64,000 nucleotides of DNA from NCBI RefSeq assembly GCF_023015625.1, contig NZ_JALKAH010000005.1:496001-560000 (forward strand), read 5' to 3'. The notes beneath the pieces were generated by a model, which was not told the origin of the DNA, made no database searches, and saw only the letters and a list, made by a program, of their open reading frames with translations. This DNA is from Yoonia sp. F2084L. GTDB taxonomy: Bacteria > Pseudomonadota > Alphaproteobacteria > Rhodobacterales > Rhodobacteraceae. The stretch's first letter is position 1. Each line of letters begins with the position of its first letter. Of the stretch, positions 16,817-25,624 are shown one piece after another. The translations under genes and the position numbers were made by a program.

Positions 16817-17614
16817 ATGGCCGATCGTCGTCAGTTTGACGCAATGAAGGAAATTGCCGCGTCTGAGACGCAGCCTAGCTCAACAAGACGTCCGGTTGTG
16901 GCGTCTGTTGTCCCCGATCTTGCGCCCAAACTGGACGAGAGCCTTTTTCAAGCACTGAAAGCCGCAGCACTGAGCGCTGATCCAAACGCTTGCAAACACG
17001 CGATAAGAGCAGCGATCGCAACCGGGACCAGCCCTGAAGACCTTGCCGACCATTACATCCCCGCGCTTGCCCGGGACATGGGCGATCTTTGGTGCGTTGA
17101 TCAGCTTAGCTTTGCCGGTGTCACAATCGGGGTTTCGCGACTGCAGGCCATGCTACGGGAAATGGGTCCGAAATGGTCCAGTGATAATGCTGCTGGTCCT
17201 GCCAGCTCTTCGATTTTGTTGATTGTCGGTAAAGACGTCTATCATACCTTGGGTGCAATTGTGCTAAGCGGTCAACTGCGCCGCAAAGGGTTCTCTGTAA
17301 AGCTTATTCTGGGTGGAAAACGCGCGGATATTGCCCAACGTATACAGCGCACTAAATACCAAGCCGTGTTTATATCATCATCGCGTGGCGAAAGGCTTGA
17401 ATCGCTGCGCCAGATCATTGATGTTGTAAAAACTTCGGCCCAAACGCCACCGCCTGTTGTGGTTGGCGGTTCCATCCTGGAAGTCGAAACTGCAAACGAT
17501 GTAACGGCGCTCACAGGGGCGGACTATGCCACAAGAATACCAGACGAGGCCCTAGAATTTTGCGGCCTTCACGACATACAACACAGCCAGTCACACGCCA
17601 CAGGCCGGACCTAG
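16817..17614 (+). CDS. ppaA: PpaA/AerR, cobalamin-binding antirepressor of photosynthesis genes
   Basis: 265 residues: a disordered N-terminus, a helical cap around 40-115 with the B12-base-binding type segment GDLWCVDQLSFAGVTIG (Trp92), and a Rossmann-like cobalamin domain from about 132 with GKDVYHTLGA, where His143 is the expected axial ligand, plus VVGGSIL. In Rhodobacter capsulatus AerR binds B12 in a light-dependent way and changes the DNA binding of CrtJ/PpsR; PpaA of R. sphaeroides activates the same genes. It is 35 bp upstream of ppsR and presumably co-transcribed. Naming AerR versus PpaA is a matter of lineage usage. Confidence 0.92.
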   Translation: MADRRQFDAMKEIAASETQPSSTRRPVVASVVPDLAPKLDESLFQALKAAALSADPNACKHAIRAAIATGTSPEDLADHYIPALARDMGDLWCVDQLSFAGVTIGVSRLQAMLREMGPKWSSDNAAGPASSSILLIVGKDVYHTLGAIVLSGQLRRKGFSVKLILGGKRADIAQRIQRTKYQAVFISSSRGERLESLRQIIDVVKTSAQTPPPVVVGGSILEVETANDVTALTGADYATRIPDEALEFCGLHDIQHSQSHATGRT

Positions 17615-17649
17615 ACGATGATGCAGGTTCCCAGCCAAAGGCGCGTGCA

Positions 17650-19077
17650 ATGACCTCTCGTGGGACAAAATACTGGAATAGTGGTGCGATCCCGCTGATC
17701 GCCCCTGAGATACTGGGTGATATTATCGCAGAGGTTGCCGACGTTGGTGTCGTGATCTCTGAGACCGGTTCAATCCTGTCCGTCATCGTGAACCCGACCA
17801 ACGAAGCATTTCGCCAACTTGAGCGCTGGGAAAACAAAGATATCCGCACCACGCTGACAATCGAAAGCGTGCCAAAGTTCGAAAGCCGCCTGGCGGCATT
17901 CCTTGACGGTAAACCGCAGGTGCGCCCGGTTGAGCTTAATCACATCGACAGCGAAAGTCGCACGGAATCGCCCGTGCGCTACAGCTTTCACCGGATTGGG
18001 CCGGATGGCGCAATTTTGCTTTTGGGCCGGGATCTGCGCCCCATCGCGGAAATGCAGCAACAACTGGTCGAAGCCCAGCTTTCGCTTGAGCGTGACTACG
18101 AAACCCAGCGCGAATATGACACCCGCTTCCGTGTTCTGATGGAAAACACATCAGAGGCCGTGCTGTTTGTCTCTGTCGTGACCGGTGAAATTACAGAAGC
18201 CAATTCTGCTGCTGTCGCACTTGTTGACCGACCCTTGGAAAACCTGATCGGCAATCAGCTCTCTGGTTGTTTTGAGGGGCGCAAGCGCGGCGACATGGTC
18301 GATAGTCTGGCGTCACAAGCGATTTCAGATCTGAACAAGAAAACCGTGGCAGAGCTGCGTGGAAACGGCCAGACGGTCACGGTCTTTCCCACATTGTTCC
18401 GCGCCGCAGGCGAGCGCATTTTGTTGTGCCGTCTGGTGCCAGAGGATGATAGCGCTGAACGGTCCGACGCCCTAAGCCAGAATTTGCAGGCGCTCTATGC
18501 CGCCGGGCCAGAGGCGATGATTTTCACCAGCGACACCGGTGATGTTCTGTCGGCCAATGATGCGTTTCTTGATCTGATTGATGTCGCCCATGACATCAAC
18601 GTGCGTGGACGCAGTTTTGCTGATTACCTGCAACGCGGCAGCGTTGATTTCAAGGTCATGGCCGAAAATGCGGCGCGCGCAGGCCGTATGCGAAACTATG
18701 CGACGAAACTGGCGGGCGAATATGGCAGCCCGCGCGCCGTCGAAGTCTCAGTCACTAAGCTGACTGCAGGCACGCAAACCGTGTTCGCCTTCGTTCTACG
18801 CGACGCAAGCCGCGCGGAAGCAACACAAACCCGCCCGCACCCCAGTAGCGACGAAAGCATGCGATCTGTCGCAGAACTGGTCGGCAGCGCCACATTGAAA
18901 GATATCGTCGCCGAGACCACGAATGTCGTGGAAAAGATGTGTATCGAAACCGCGGTTGAGCTGACAATGAATAATCGCGTTGCCGCAGCAGAGATGCTGG
19001 GCCTGTCGCGTCAATCGCTTTACGTGAAACTACGCAAGTTCAACCTGCTCAGCCGTGATGTTGACGGCGATAGCTAA
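17650..19077 (+). CDS. ppsR: PpsR/CrtJ, redox-sensing repressor of photosynthesis genes
   Basis: 475 residues from the ATG at 17650 (MTSRGTKYWNSGAIPL), the family's usual start, with AAAGGCG upstream; the frame also runs 90 bases further up into ppaA. Domain order: N-terminal PAS-like, Q-linker helix (MQQQLVEAQLSLERDY, about 135-150), PAS1, PAS2, and a C-terminal Fis-type helix-turn-helix (NNRVAAAEMLGLSRQSLYVKL). Cys260 and Cys431 appear to correspond to Cys251 and Cys424 of R. sphaeroides PpsR, the redox pair in the second PAS and the DNA-binding domain. It should repress bch, crt and puf-class genes under high oxygen by binding TGT-N12-ACA sites such as those upstream of ppaA. Confidence 0.96.
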   Translation: MTSRGTKYWNSGAIPLIAPEILGDIIAEVADVGVVISETGSILSVIVNPTNEAFRQLERWENKDIRTTLTIESVPKFESRLAAFLDGKPQVRPVELNHIDSESRTESPVRYSFHRIGPDGAILLLGRDLRPIAEMQQQLVEAQLSLERDYETQREYDTRFRVLMENTSEAVLFVSVVTGEITEANSAAVALVDRPLENLIGNQLSGCFEGRKRGDMVDSLASQAISDLNKKTVAELRGNGQTVTVFPTLFRAAGERILLCRLVPEDDSAERSDALSQNLQALYAAGPEAMIFTSDTGDVLSANDAFLDLIDVAHDINVRGRSFADYLQRGSVDFKVMAENAARAGRMRNYATKLAGEYGSPRAVEVSVTKLTAGTQTVFAFVLRDASRAEATQTRPHPSSDESMRSVAELVGSATLKDIVAETTNVVEKMCIETAVELTMNNRVAAAEMLGLSRQSLYVKLRKFNLLSRDVDGDS

Positions 19078-19080
19078 AAA

Positions 19081-19101
19081 GCCTATTTTATAGGTGTTTT
19101 T
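19081..19101 (+). terminator. Short hairpin with T-run after ppsR
   Basis: CCTAT (19082-19086) and ATAGG (19090-19094) flank a TTT loop, and a TGTTTTT run follows within 8 nt. The stem is only 5 bp, so termination is probably partial. It starts 5 nt after the ppsR stop. Confidence 0.45.
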
Positions 19102-19211
19102 GGACGACTTTACTTTTTATTAGCCGATCTTCGTTGCGACTTTATTTTACGTTTGGCGCGGCATTCTTATTTCTAGACGACCGTTTTGCCGCCTCCATTA
19201 GAGGCCTTACA

Positions 19212-20117
19212 ATGAAACAGACCTACCTAAAGAGTGCGGTTTCTCCATTGAAATCAATGAGGGAGCTTTACGCACTTTACGTGTTCTCCAGCCGAAACCT
19301 GGAGAGACGTGCCAATGATATCGCCAGTTCTACGCGCACAAGTGTCGCGATGCTGGAAGAGTTTAGCCAACGAAAGATCCAAGGGACAAAGGTTCTCGAA
19401 ATCGGACCGGGCCAAACCAAACCGTTCCTATATGCCTTGGGCCGCACAAATGAATATATCGCGATTGACCTCGAAATACCCCCGGCACGGTCGTCGCTGG
19501 CAGAGTTTGTTCGAATTTTCAAAGAGAATGGAGTCTTGCGGTTTGTGAAATCCCTCGGGCGCCATGTGCTTGGTATAGACGCCGCACTGGAACGTGCGTT
19601 GTCGAAGGAATTCGGCGGAACACCAAGAGGCCGGTTTGTGCAAGGCGACGCGTCAGCGCCGGTTTTTGAGCTCGAGAGCTTTGACCATGTTGTATCGACA
19701 TCAGTGTTTGAACATCTGCCCGATCCCGCAGCCGTGATGCGGCAGGTCAGTCGCATTCTTAAACCGGGCGGCACCGTTCTTACGGTGACCCATCTTTATA
19801 CTTCATTGACCGGCGCACATGATCCGCGTGTCTTTGTCGACTTTGAAGCTTTGCCGCCCTGGGCCCATCTCAATCCTCGCGAAAAGCATAAGGTGAATTC
19901 GAATTCCTATCTGAACAAGCTGCGGATCGCAGACTACCGCGAGATTTTTGCAGCAAATTGGCCGGGCTGTTCGCATAAGTTAACGGGCGGCCATGCAGTC
20001 TTGAAAAGGCGGTTGCTTGATCAGTTGCCAGCCAGCGTCAAGTCGGCCTACACCGAAGAAGAGCTGCTGTCCGATGTGCTGATTTCTCTTTGGAAGAAGC
20101 CTGAACTGACGGCCTAG
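19212..20117 (+). CDS. Class I SAM-dependent methyltransferase, substrate unknown
   Basis: 301 residues from the ATG at 19212, chosen for its AGAGG ribosome site 7 nt upstream; a TTG at 19134 would add 26 unconvincing residues. Motif I is VLEIGPGQ (61-68), with the acidic ribose-binding AIDLEIP, motif IV-like FDHVVSTSVFEHLPDP and post-motif LKPGGTVLTVTHLYT. This is the methyltransf_11 pattern of small-molecule, lipid or sugar methylation. It follows ppsR by 134 bp with a weak terminator between, and converges on gspD across a strong terminator. It is not a known photosynthesis-cluster gene, and I cannot name the substrate. Confidence 0.8.
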   Translation: MKQTYLKSAVSPLKSMRELYALYVFSSRNLERRANDIASSTRTSVAMLEEFSQRKIQGTKVLEIGPGQTKPFLYALGRTNEYIAIDLEIPPARSSLAEFVRIFKENGVLRFVKSLGRHVLGIDAALERALSKEFGGTPRGRFVQGDASAPVFELESFDHVVSTSVFEHLPDPAAVMRQVSRILKPGGTVLTVTHLYTSLTGAHDPRVFVDFEALPPWAHLNPREKHKVNSNSYLNKLRIADYREIFAANWPGCSHKLTGGHAVLKRRLLDQLPASVKSAYTEEELLSDVLISLWKKPELTA

Positions 20118-20154
20118 GGTCAGTTTTAGAATGGCTGTATGACCTAAGCAGTAA

Positions 20155-20186
20155 AAGGCCCGCTTCCATTGCAGGAAGCGGGCCTT
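20155..20186. terminator. Strong bidirectional terminator between the methyltransferase and gspD
   Basis: A perfect 13-bp stem (AAGGCCCGCTTCC / GGAAGCGGGCCTT) with a 6-nt loop, preceded by AAAA and followed by TTGGTCATTCTTTTGT. It lies between two convergent genes and so can stop both transcripts. Confidence 0.85.
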
Positions 20187-20206
20187 GGTCATTCTTTTGT
20201 CCGGCT

Positions 20207-22579
20207 TTATTGCGTCGCAGTAAAGCAATCCGTTTTCACATCAATGCAGACCTTGCTTGCTGCATCACGCGACATCGGACCAACAGTCACCATGGTCAAA
20301 CCACCCGCCTGGCGGAAGCTTGGTGTCATCTGACCCAGAGTTGCAGCATTTTGGCTGACAAGGTTGGTCCAGTGTTGTTGCGCATTATCGCCAGAGCTGA
20401 ACGAACCAAGCACCGCAATGTGACGCCCAGCCGGTGCTGGTGCGGCAACCGGGGTTGGCGTCGGCGCCGCTACAACGGCTGGGGTGACGACCGCAGCTGT
20501 TGCCGCTTGCTGCCGCATCACGCTGGCATCCTCGATGATGGCAGAGTTTTGTGTCCGCATACTAGGGATATCCATTTGCGTGCTCAGCGAAGGACCACTC
20601 ATCATCTGAAGCGAGTCGACGCGTGACCGCAGCTGTTGTGTGACACGACGCGCATCCATGCGATTGTTCACAATCCGTGGCGTGATCAGCACCAAAAGCT
20701 CGGTCTGGGCGCGACCATTTGATGAATTTCCAAAGAGCGCACCAGCGATAGGCAGGTCCTTGAGGATCGGAATACCGCCGTTGCTGTTGGTTGACCGATC
20801 CGAGAACAGACCGCCCAGAACGATTGTCTCACCACTGTCCACAGACACGGAGCTGTTGATCAGGCGCTGCGAAATAATCGGGTTGCCCGTTGCCGGATCC
20901 GTTTCACCAACAAGGCTAACCTCTTGTCCGATGTTCAGGATCACAGAGCCAGAAGAGTTGATACGCGGTGTCACTTCAAAGATCACACCGGTGTCGCGAT
21001 ACTCGACCGTTGATACGAAAACCTCATCACCGGCGTTTGCATCCTGCGCGGTCCGAATGGAGGTTGGCACCTGATCACCGACAACCAATCGCGCGGATTC
21101 GTTGTTCAGGATCATCAGGTTCGGCGAAGAGATCACATTGATCGTTGTTACAGTATCCAGCGCGTCGACAACGGCGTTGGCAGGTGTGCCACCCAGTGTC
21201 AGACCAAAGCCCGGCAGGTTGGGTGCGATATCAAAGCTTTCGCCGCTTGTCAGTGCTGCGCGACCGCCGCCATCTTCAAGGAAGTATTGGACACCATAGC
21301 GCAGATCATCGTTCAAAGAGACTTCGACGATGGTGGCTTCAACAAGAACCTGCCGCTGTGGCACGTCCAGACGGTGCAAAATGCCCAAGATACGCTGGTA
21401 TTCATCCGGTGTTGAGTGGATCAGCAACGTATTCGTGGGTGCACTGGCCACTACACGAGTGGCGTTCAACGTACCCTGCGGGTTAAAGAAATCACCACTG
21501 GCTTGAATAACCTCTGCATCCTCGCTTGTGGTTTCGACAGAAATGCCAAGGATCTGCGACATTGTTGGCGCGATATCAGCGGCACGGGCATATTTCATAT
21601 CATACGAATAGACCTGCGCATCGTTTGATCCATCGCGTGTCAGACGGTTGATCCAGACCGAAACGTTTTCCAGCGCGCGCGGTGTCTTTGCGACGGCAAG
21701 GATAGAATTGTTTTCGGGGATCACCTCAAACACAACAAGCGGCTCAAAGCTTTCGTCGGTTTCGACAACACGCTCAAGCCCGTTCACGATAGACTGTGCC
21801 GAACGGCCATTGACCGGGAAGATACCGACAGAGCGGTTTGCCAGCCAATCAACGTCAAAGCTGTTGATCGTATCCTGCCAGGATTGTTGATCAACGGATG
21901 TACCGGCCAGAACCAGAATGTTGCGCTGGGCGTCAATGCCAACGATGCCGGAACCCGCAAACGGTTGCAGGATCGCGGCCATTTCCTGTGCCCCGATGTT
22001 GCGCAGCGGGATCACACGAAGTGTGTAGCCAGGCAGCACATCACGCGCAGTAGACGGCGCAATCGACAGATCGGCAGACAAAGGTGCAATCGCAAAGATA
22101 TCGCCCCGACGGACCAGAACTGCGTTGTTCTGTTCAAGTGCGAGTTCGAACACTTCGATGGCTGTTGTACGTGTCACGGGCTGCGAGGACCGGATGTTCA
22201 CAGTGCCCTGCACACCGGGATCAATGATGTAGTTGACCTGAAGCAATTCACCCAGAATGGCAGCAGCGGCCGATTCAATGTCGACGTTCACGAGGTTCAG
22301 CGACACGGTACGCTCACCGCTTTCATTGACGAAATCGCTGTCGATCAACAGTGGCTGACGGCCGGGGAATATCGTGCCTTGGCCCGCTTCAACCCGTTGC
22401 CCACCCGTGACGCGGCCCTGTTGGCGGTTGAGCGATGCGGTGTCACTGTTTGTGCCAAAAATGTTGGCAAGCTGCCAACCGCGAAGGTTATTGTCGCTTC
22501 CTGTCCGGTCTGCTTGTGGAAGTTGCTCACACGCACCCAGGAACGCGGCAACAGCCGCGAATGCCATAATCTTTTTCAT
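20207..22579 (-). CDS. gspD: GspD, type II secretion outer-membrane secretin with C-terminal SPOR-like domain
   Basis: 790 residues from the ATG at 22579 (GAGG upstream). A lipoprotein-type signal ends in FLGAC, then come an N0 domain (VSLNLVNVDIESAAAAILGELLQ), N1-N3 repeats and the secretin channel core (VPTSIRTAQDANAGDEVF, then ETIVLGGLFSDRSTNSNGG). GspD forms the outer-membrane channel of the system. After the usual secretin end and a Pro/Ala linker, residues about 718-790 look like a SPOR domain (HIAVLGSFSSGDNAQQHW ... MVTVGPMSRDAA), which is not part of typical GspD. It is the last gene of the leftward gsp run, 76 bp after gspO, so it may also have its own promoter. The lipobox could remove the need for a separate GspS pilotin. 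Confidence 0.93.
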   Translation of the reverse strand: MKKIMAFAAVAAFLGACEQLPQADRTGSDNNLRGWQLANIFGTNSDTASLNRQQGRVTGGQRVEAGQGTIFPGRQPLLIDSDFVNESGERTVSLNLVNVDIESAAAAILGELLQVNYIIDPGVQGTVNIRSSQPVTRTTAIEVFELALEQNNAVLVRRGDIFAIAPLSADLSIAPSTARDVLPGYTLRVIPLRNIGAQEMAAILQPFAGSGIVGIDAQRNILVLAGTSVDQQSWQDTINSFDVDWLANRSVGIFPVNGRSAQSIVNGLERVVETDESFEPLVVFEVIPENNSILAVAKTPRALENVSVWINRLTRDGSNDAQVYSYDMKYARAADIAPTMSQILGISVETTSEDAEVIQASGDFFNPQGTLNATRVVASAPTNTLLIHSTPDEYQRILGILHRLDVPQRQVLVEATIVEVSLNDDLRYGVQYFLEDGGGRAALTSGESFDIAPNLPGFGLTLGGTPANAVVDALDTVTTINVISSPNLMILNNESARLVVGDQVPTSIRTAQDANAGDEVFVSTVEYRDTGVIFEVTPRINSSGSVILNIGQEVSLVGETDPATGNPIISQRLINSSVSVDSGETIVLGGLFSDRSTNSNGGIPILKDLPIAGALFGNSSNGRAQTELLVLITPRIVNNRMDARRVTQQLRSRVDSLQMMSGPSLSTQMDIPSMRTQNSAIIEDASVMRQQAATAAVVTPAVVAAPTPTPVAAPAPAGRHIAVLGSFSSGDNAQQHWTNLVSQNAATLGQMTPSFRQAGGLTMVTVGPMSRDAASKVCIDVKTDCFTATQ

Positions 22580-22655
22580 GCTCTGCCTCAATCAGCCGCG
22601 CCCCAGATCTGATGTCCAGGTGCGCTTTATATTTACCTACAGTAACAACAGGGAT

Positions 22656-23315
22656 TCAGGCGAGTGATGTGAAATTACGAATAATGACGAAAATGATACA
22701 TAAGTGTGTCCCGTATGACACGGCATGTTTCATGGCGTTTGCCTGGCCCAGCAGCTTGCGCAGCCCAACTTCCAACAAGCCGGAAAATGCCGCAAAACCA
22801 ATCAGAAGGAAGCTGGCAAAAGGGACCAAGAAGGCACCCAACCCTGCAACCAACCACAGATCGCCAAGGCCCAAAGCCTCTTTTTTTATGGTCCAAAGTA
22901 CCATCTGACGCGACAGCAATAATGCACCTGCCGGCACTGCCATTTGAATGAAAACCTGCACAGGATCGGCAGACTGAAACGCATAGATGCCCCCCAATAC
23001 GATAACCGGAACCGTCCACTCAAAAGGAAGCCAACGCCATTGCCAGTCGATGCATGCCAGCAGGAAGAGCACGCAAAGCAAACTCGCGTTTAAGGCCAGA
23101 TTGCTGTCGAGAAATGCAATCAAAGCGACAGTACCCACCAATCCGATACCCAGCCCAAACATCGCAGATTTATAGAGATTTCGTACTTGCTGCGGGCCCA
23201 TGAAGCCGCGCAGCAGCCCGCGGGTGACAATCGGAAGCGGACCAAGAATAAGCGCTGCAACAAGTATCAATAGTGGCAAAAGCCAATTGAGCGGTGCGGC
23301 TGAAAGCGCGCTCAC
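22656..23315 (-). CDS. gspO: GspO-like prepilin peptidase, peptidase domain only
   Basis: 219 residues, about seven hydrophobic segments, of the A24 aspartic peptidase family. The two catalytic aspartates are Asp90 in ACIDWQWRWLP and Asp152 in GLGDLW. The N-terminal cytoplasmic domain with CxxC pairs that methylates pseudopilins in classical GspO/PilD is absent, as in CpaA/TadV-type peptidases. It should cleave the leaders of GspG-K. It begins with GTG in a GTGA overlap with gspK. Confidence 0.82.
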   Translation of the reverse strand: MSALSAAPLNWLLPLLILVAALILGPLPIVTRGLLRGFMGPQQVRNLYKSAMFGLGIGLVGTVALIAFLDSNLALNASLLCVLFLLACIDWQWRWLPFEWTVPVIVLGGIYAFQSADPVQVFIQMAVPAGALLLSRQMVLWTIKKEALGLGDLWLVAGLGAFLVPFASFLLIGFAAFSGLLEVGLRKLLGQANAMKHAVSYGTHLCIIFVIIRNFTSLA

Positions 23316-24160
23316 CGCAGTATTTCCATACCCAAAACATCAAACCGCGTGCGCCCGCGCCGAAAGCTTACCCCCTGCTCGGCAACTGTTGCGATGATCC
23401 GCACACGCACACCGCTGGTCAAAACACCTTCGGCTTCGACGGTGTAAACAGGCCCTTCCGTGCCGCTTAACCAAACCGACGCGGTGCCCAGCCGTGGGAT
23501 CGGTCCGCCTACGCTGCGCTGCTCAATGACCTGCGCCACATCGCTGGGGCCCATCCCCGGAACTGCCGCCAGCAACACTTCGGGTGCCGTGCGTGGGTTG
23601 ATCTGGGCGTTGCCATTGAATGTCGTCAGGACACGGCGCGCGTTCAAGCTGGCCTCTTGCGGAAACCCAAGTTGCGACAGCAAGATCGCCATTGACCGAA
23701 ACTCACCACTGGCCCCGGCCTCACCGCGTTGGGTGACGATGACCTGCGCGATTGTCACCGCATCAAAGGCATCAATACCCTGACCATCGCCCAGACTTTG
23801 CAACGTTGGCCCCAGCAATTCGACCGGAGCGTGGTTGATATCAAGCTTGCCGCCTTCATCCCAAATCCGATATGTCGCCTGACCTTCGGCCATTGTGATG
23901 GTCGTCGGCGTGCCATCGCGCAGGCTGGTTTGCACATCTTCACTGATCCGGCCCAGATCGGCCAAAGCCACGTTCAACGCACTGCGCGCCAGCTCAACAG
24001 CGCGACTTGTTTCAACTTCGGCGCGCGTGGACAGCGCCGCTTGGCGCTGGGTGGCCAGATAGCTGGATGCCGCCAGCAACAGACCCAACGACATCCAAAG
24101 GACGGTCAGCAGGATGAAGCCGCGAAAACGACGGCGAGAAGTGATCAACGAAGCTCGCAA
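23312..24160 (-). CDS. gspK: GspK, minor pseudopilin
   Basis: 282 residues if started at TTG 24160, which has GGAGG 7 nt upstream; no ATG is available, and another TTG at 24148 overlaps the gspJ stop as TTGA. The short basic leader ends RRRFRG, followed by FILLTVLWMSLGLLL, a prepilin-type helix. The later DINHAP and INPRTAPEVLLAAVPGMG are the helix-hairpin-helix-like GspK domain. GspK caps the pseudopilus tip with GspI and GspJ. The coding sequence overlaps gspJ by 16 nt and gspO by 4 nt. Confidence 0.85.
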   Translation of the reverse strand: MRASLITSRRRFRGFILLTVLWMSLGLLLAASSYLATQRQAALSTRAEVETSRAVELARSALNVALADLGRISEDVQTSLRDGTPTTITMAEGQATYRIWDEGGKLDINHAPVELLGPTLQSLGDGQGIDAFDAVTIAQVIVTQRGEAGASGEFRSMAILLSQLGFPQEASLNARRVLTTFNGNAQINPRTAPEVLLAAVPGMGPSDVAQVIEQRSVGGPIPRLGTASVWLSGTEGPVYTVEAEGVLTSGVRVRIIATVAEQGVSFRRGRTRFDVLGMEILR

Positions 24161-24813
24161 TCCTGCTCCTCCAATCCCAAGATACCCAGTCGCGCCACAC
24201 AAGACGCACTGCGCGTGGCCGGCATACGCGCCACAAGCACCCGTTCGGCCCCTTGTTCAATCGCAACTGCCGCAGGCAAGCCCTGTTCCGGCTGGGGTTC
24301 ATAGCTCCAGACCCGCTGGTTGGAACTTGGGCTTTCCGTTACCAGATAGACCAGACTTAGCGGCTGATCAGTAACCAGAACGGTACTGGCCTGTGCCTGT
24401 TCATCACCCAAGCGGACATCGCGGACATCAAAGAACCGCGCCGCAGTCAGTGTGAACACCCCATCCTCTTCCGTGATGTTCAAACCAATCATAACCGGGC
24501 GATTGCTGCGGCTGGTGCCGTCATCAATGACAAGACGCATCTGGTCGGGTGTTCCTGAAAACCGGTTCAACTCGCGACCGACCCCGTCAGTGGTCGCTGA
24601 TCCGGCCCAAGCCTGCAAAACGCGGCGTGCCGTCAGCCAATCGGTTGCGTCCTGCTGCAAAGCGGACGGCTGCATCGCCGTTTGTCGCAAGCCGAAAGTG
24701 GCGCTCGTCAACAAGGCAAGCGTCAGGGCGGCGACGGTCAGCGCGACCAAGGCCTCTGTCAGGACAAAACCACGTGCCACATGGCGGCGACGTCTGCACC
24801 AGCGCCGCGTCAT
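24145..24813 (-). CDS. gspJ: GspJ, minor pseudopilin
   Basis: 222 residues. A basic leader (CRRRRHVARG) precedes FVLTEALVALTVAALTLALL; the invariant Glu5 of the mature prepilin is present (FVLTE). The rest fits the GspJ fold (pfam GspJ, DVRDVRL...LSLVYLVTE). It forms the pseudopilus tip trimer with GspI and GspK. It overlaps gspI by 4 nt. Confidence 0.85.
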   Translation of the reverse strand: MTRRWCRRRRHVARGFVLTEALVALTVAALTLALLTSATFGLRQTAMQPSALQQDATDWLTARRVLQAWAGSATTDGVGRELNRFSGTPDQMRLVIDDGTSRSNRPVMIGLNITEEDGVFTLTAARFFDVRDVRLGDEQAQASTVLVTDQPLSLVYLVTESPSSNQRVWSYEPQPEQGLPAAVAIEQGAERVLVARMPATRSASCVARLGILGLEEQDCELR

Positions 24814-25208
24814 AACGGCGTCTCAACATAGCGGATGCCGCGCAACACGATGGAGCTGCCATCGGGGCGCGCGGAATTCACGGTGACATAGATATACAGC
24901 AGCTCATCGGGACGCAGCGGGCCAAGGTCCATGTCTGGTGTGCCGCGATTGGACACAGCATAGGACCATTCCAGCCCCTGCGTGGTGCCGTTATCCTGTT
25001 GTCCGGGGCGAACGGGGATATCAACGCCGATCCGGTCCAGAATTTGCGTGGCCACCAGCATCTGTTGCGCCTGCTGATCCGCGCGTTGCTCCATAAACAG
25101 ACCCTGCGACAGCGCCTGATAAAACCCGCTGACTGCCAGCGTCGCAATCGCCAAGGACACCAGCGTTTCGACAAGGGTAAAGCCACGTTGGCCCCGCCGC
25201 CGCCTCAT
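24810..25208 (-). CDS. gspI: GspI, minor pseudopilin
   Basis: 132 residues from the ATG at 25208, which forms an ATGA overlap with gspH. The leader MRRRRGQRG is followed by FTLVETLVSLAIATLAVSGF with Glu5, the classic type II pseudopilin start. GspI nucleates the tip complex. A longer frame beginning at 25238 would overlap gspH needlessly. Confidence 0.87.
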   Translation of the reverse strand: MRRRRGQRGFTLVETLVSLAIATLAVSGFYQALSQGLFMEQRADQQAQQMLVATQILDRIGVDIPVRPGQQDNGTTQGLEWSYAVSNRGTPDMDLGPLRPDELLYIYVTVNSARPDGSSIVLRGIRYVETPL

Positions 25209-25624
25209 GGTGCGACCCTGATTTGCCCGGTCAGCCAATCAAGGCGTACGGTCCGGCTTAGATCACCGGCCAGAAGGACCAGATCCAACCCTTCGTTTTC
25301 ACCGGATGGACGGATCAGGATACGCGCCGAATCCGTACTACTCGTTACACCACGCCCAAATTCGTGCACGGCTGTGGGTGTCGCGATGGTTCGGTCGTCT
25401 TGGGAATACGTTACTTCAACCGGGCGACCCGTTTCGGCAGCTTGCAAGCGCGCCTGTTGCAGGATCAGCGCGATCTCAGATGCATCATTTTGCAGTTGCG
25501 CCCGATCCGACCGGCCCAGCATAAAGATCGCCACCGTGCCGATCAGCACGACAATCGCCACTGTCACAAGCATCTCAACTGCGGCAAATCCGCGATTTCT
25601 GCGAAGGGGTCTAGCCTTCCACAT
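25205..25624 (-). CDS. gspH: GspH, minor pseudopilin
   Basis: 139 residues from the ATG at 25624, giving the short basic leader MWKARPLRRNRG before FAAVEMLVTVAIVVLIGTV (Glu5 present). The GspH-like tail is a beta-rich domain. Position between gspG and gspI is the standard order. It overlaps gspG by 14 nt; the ribosome site is weak, so it may depend on coupling. Confidence 0.82.
   Translation of the reverse strand: MWKARPLRRNRGFAAVEMLVTVAIVVLIGTVAIFMLGRSDRAQLQNDASEIALILQQARLQAAETGRPVEVTYSQDDRTIATPTAVHEFGRGVTSSTDSARILIRPSGENEGLDLVLLAGDLSRTVRLDWLTGQIRVAP

Noticed and set aside
21884..22612. 242-codon open frame opposite gspD
   Set aside because: Antisense to the secretin signal and N0/N1 region; no independent support.
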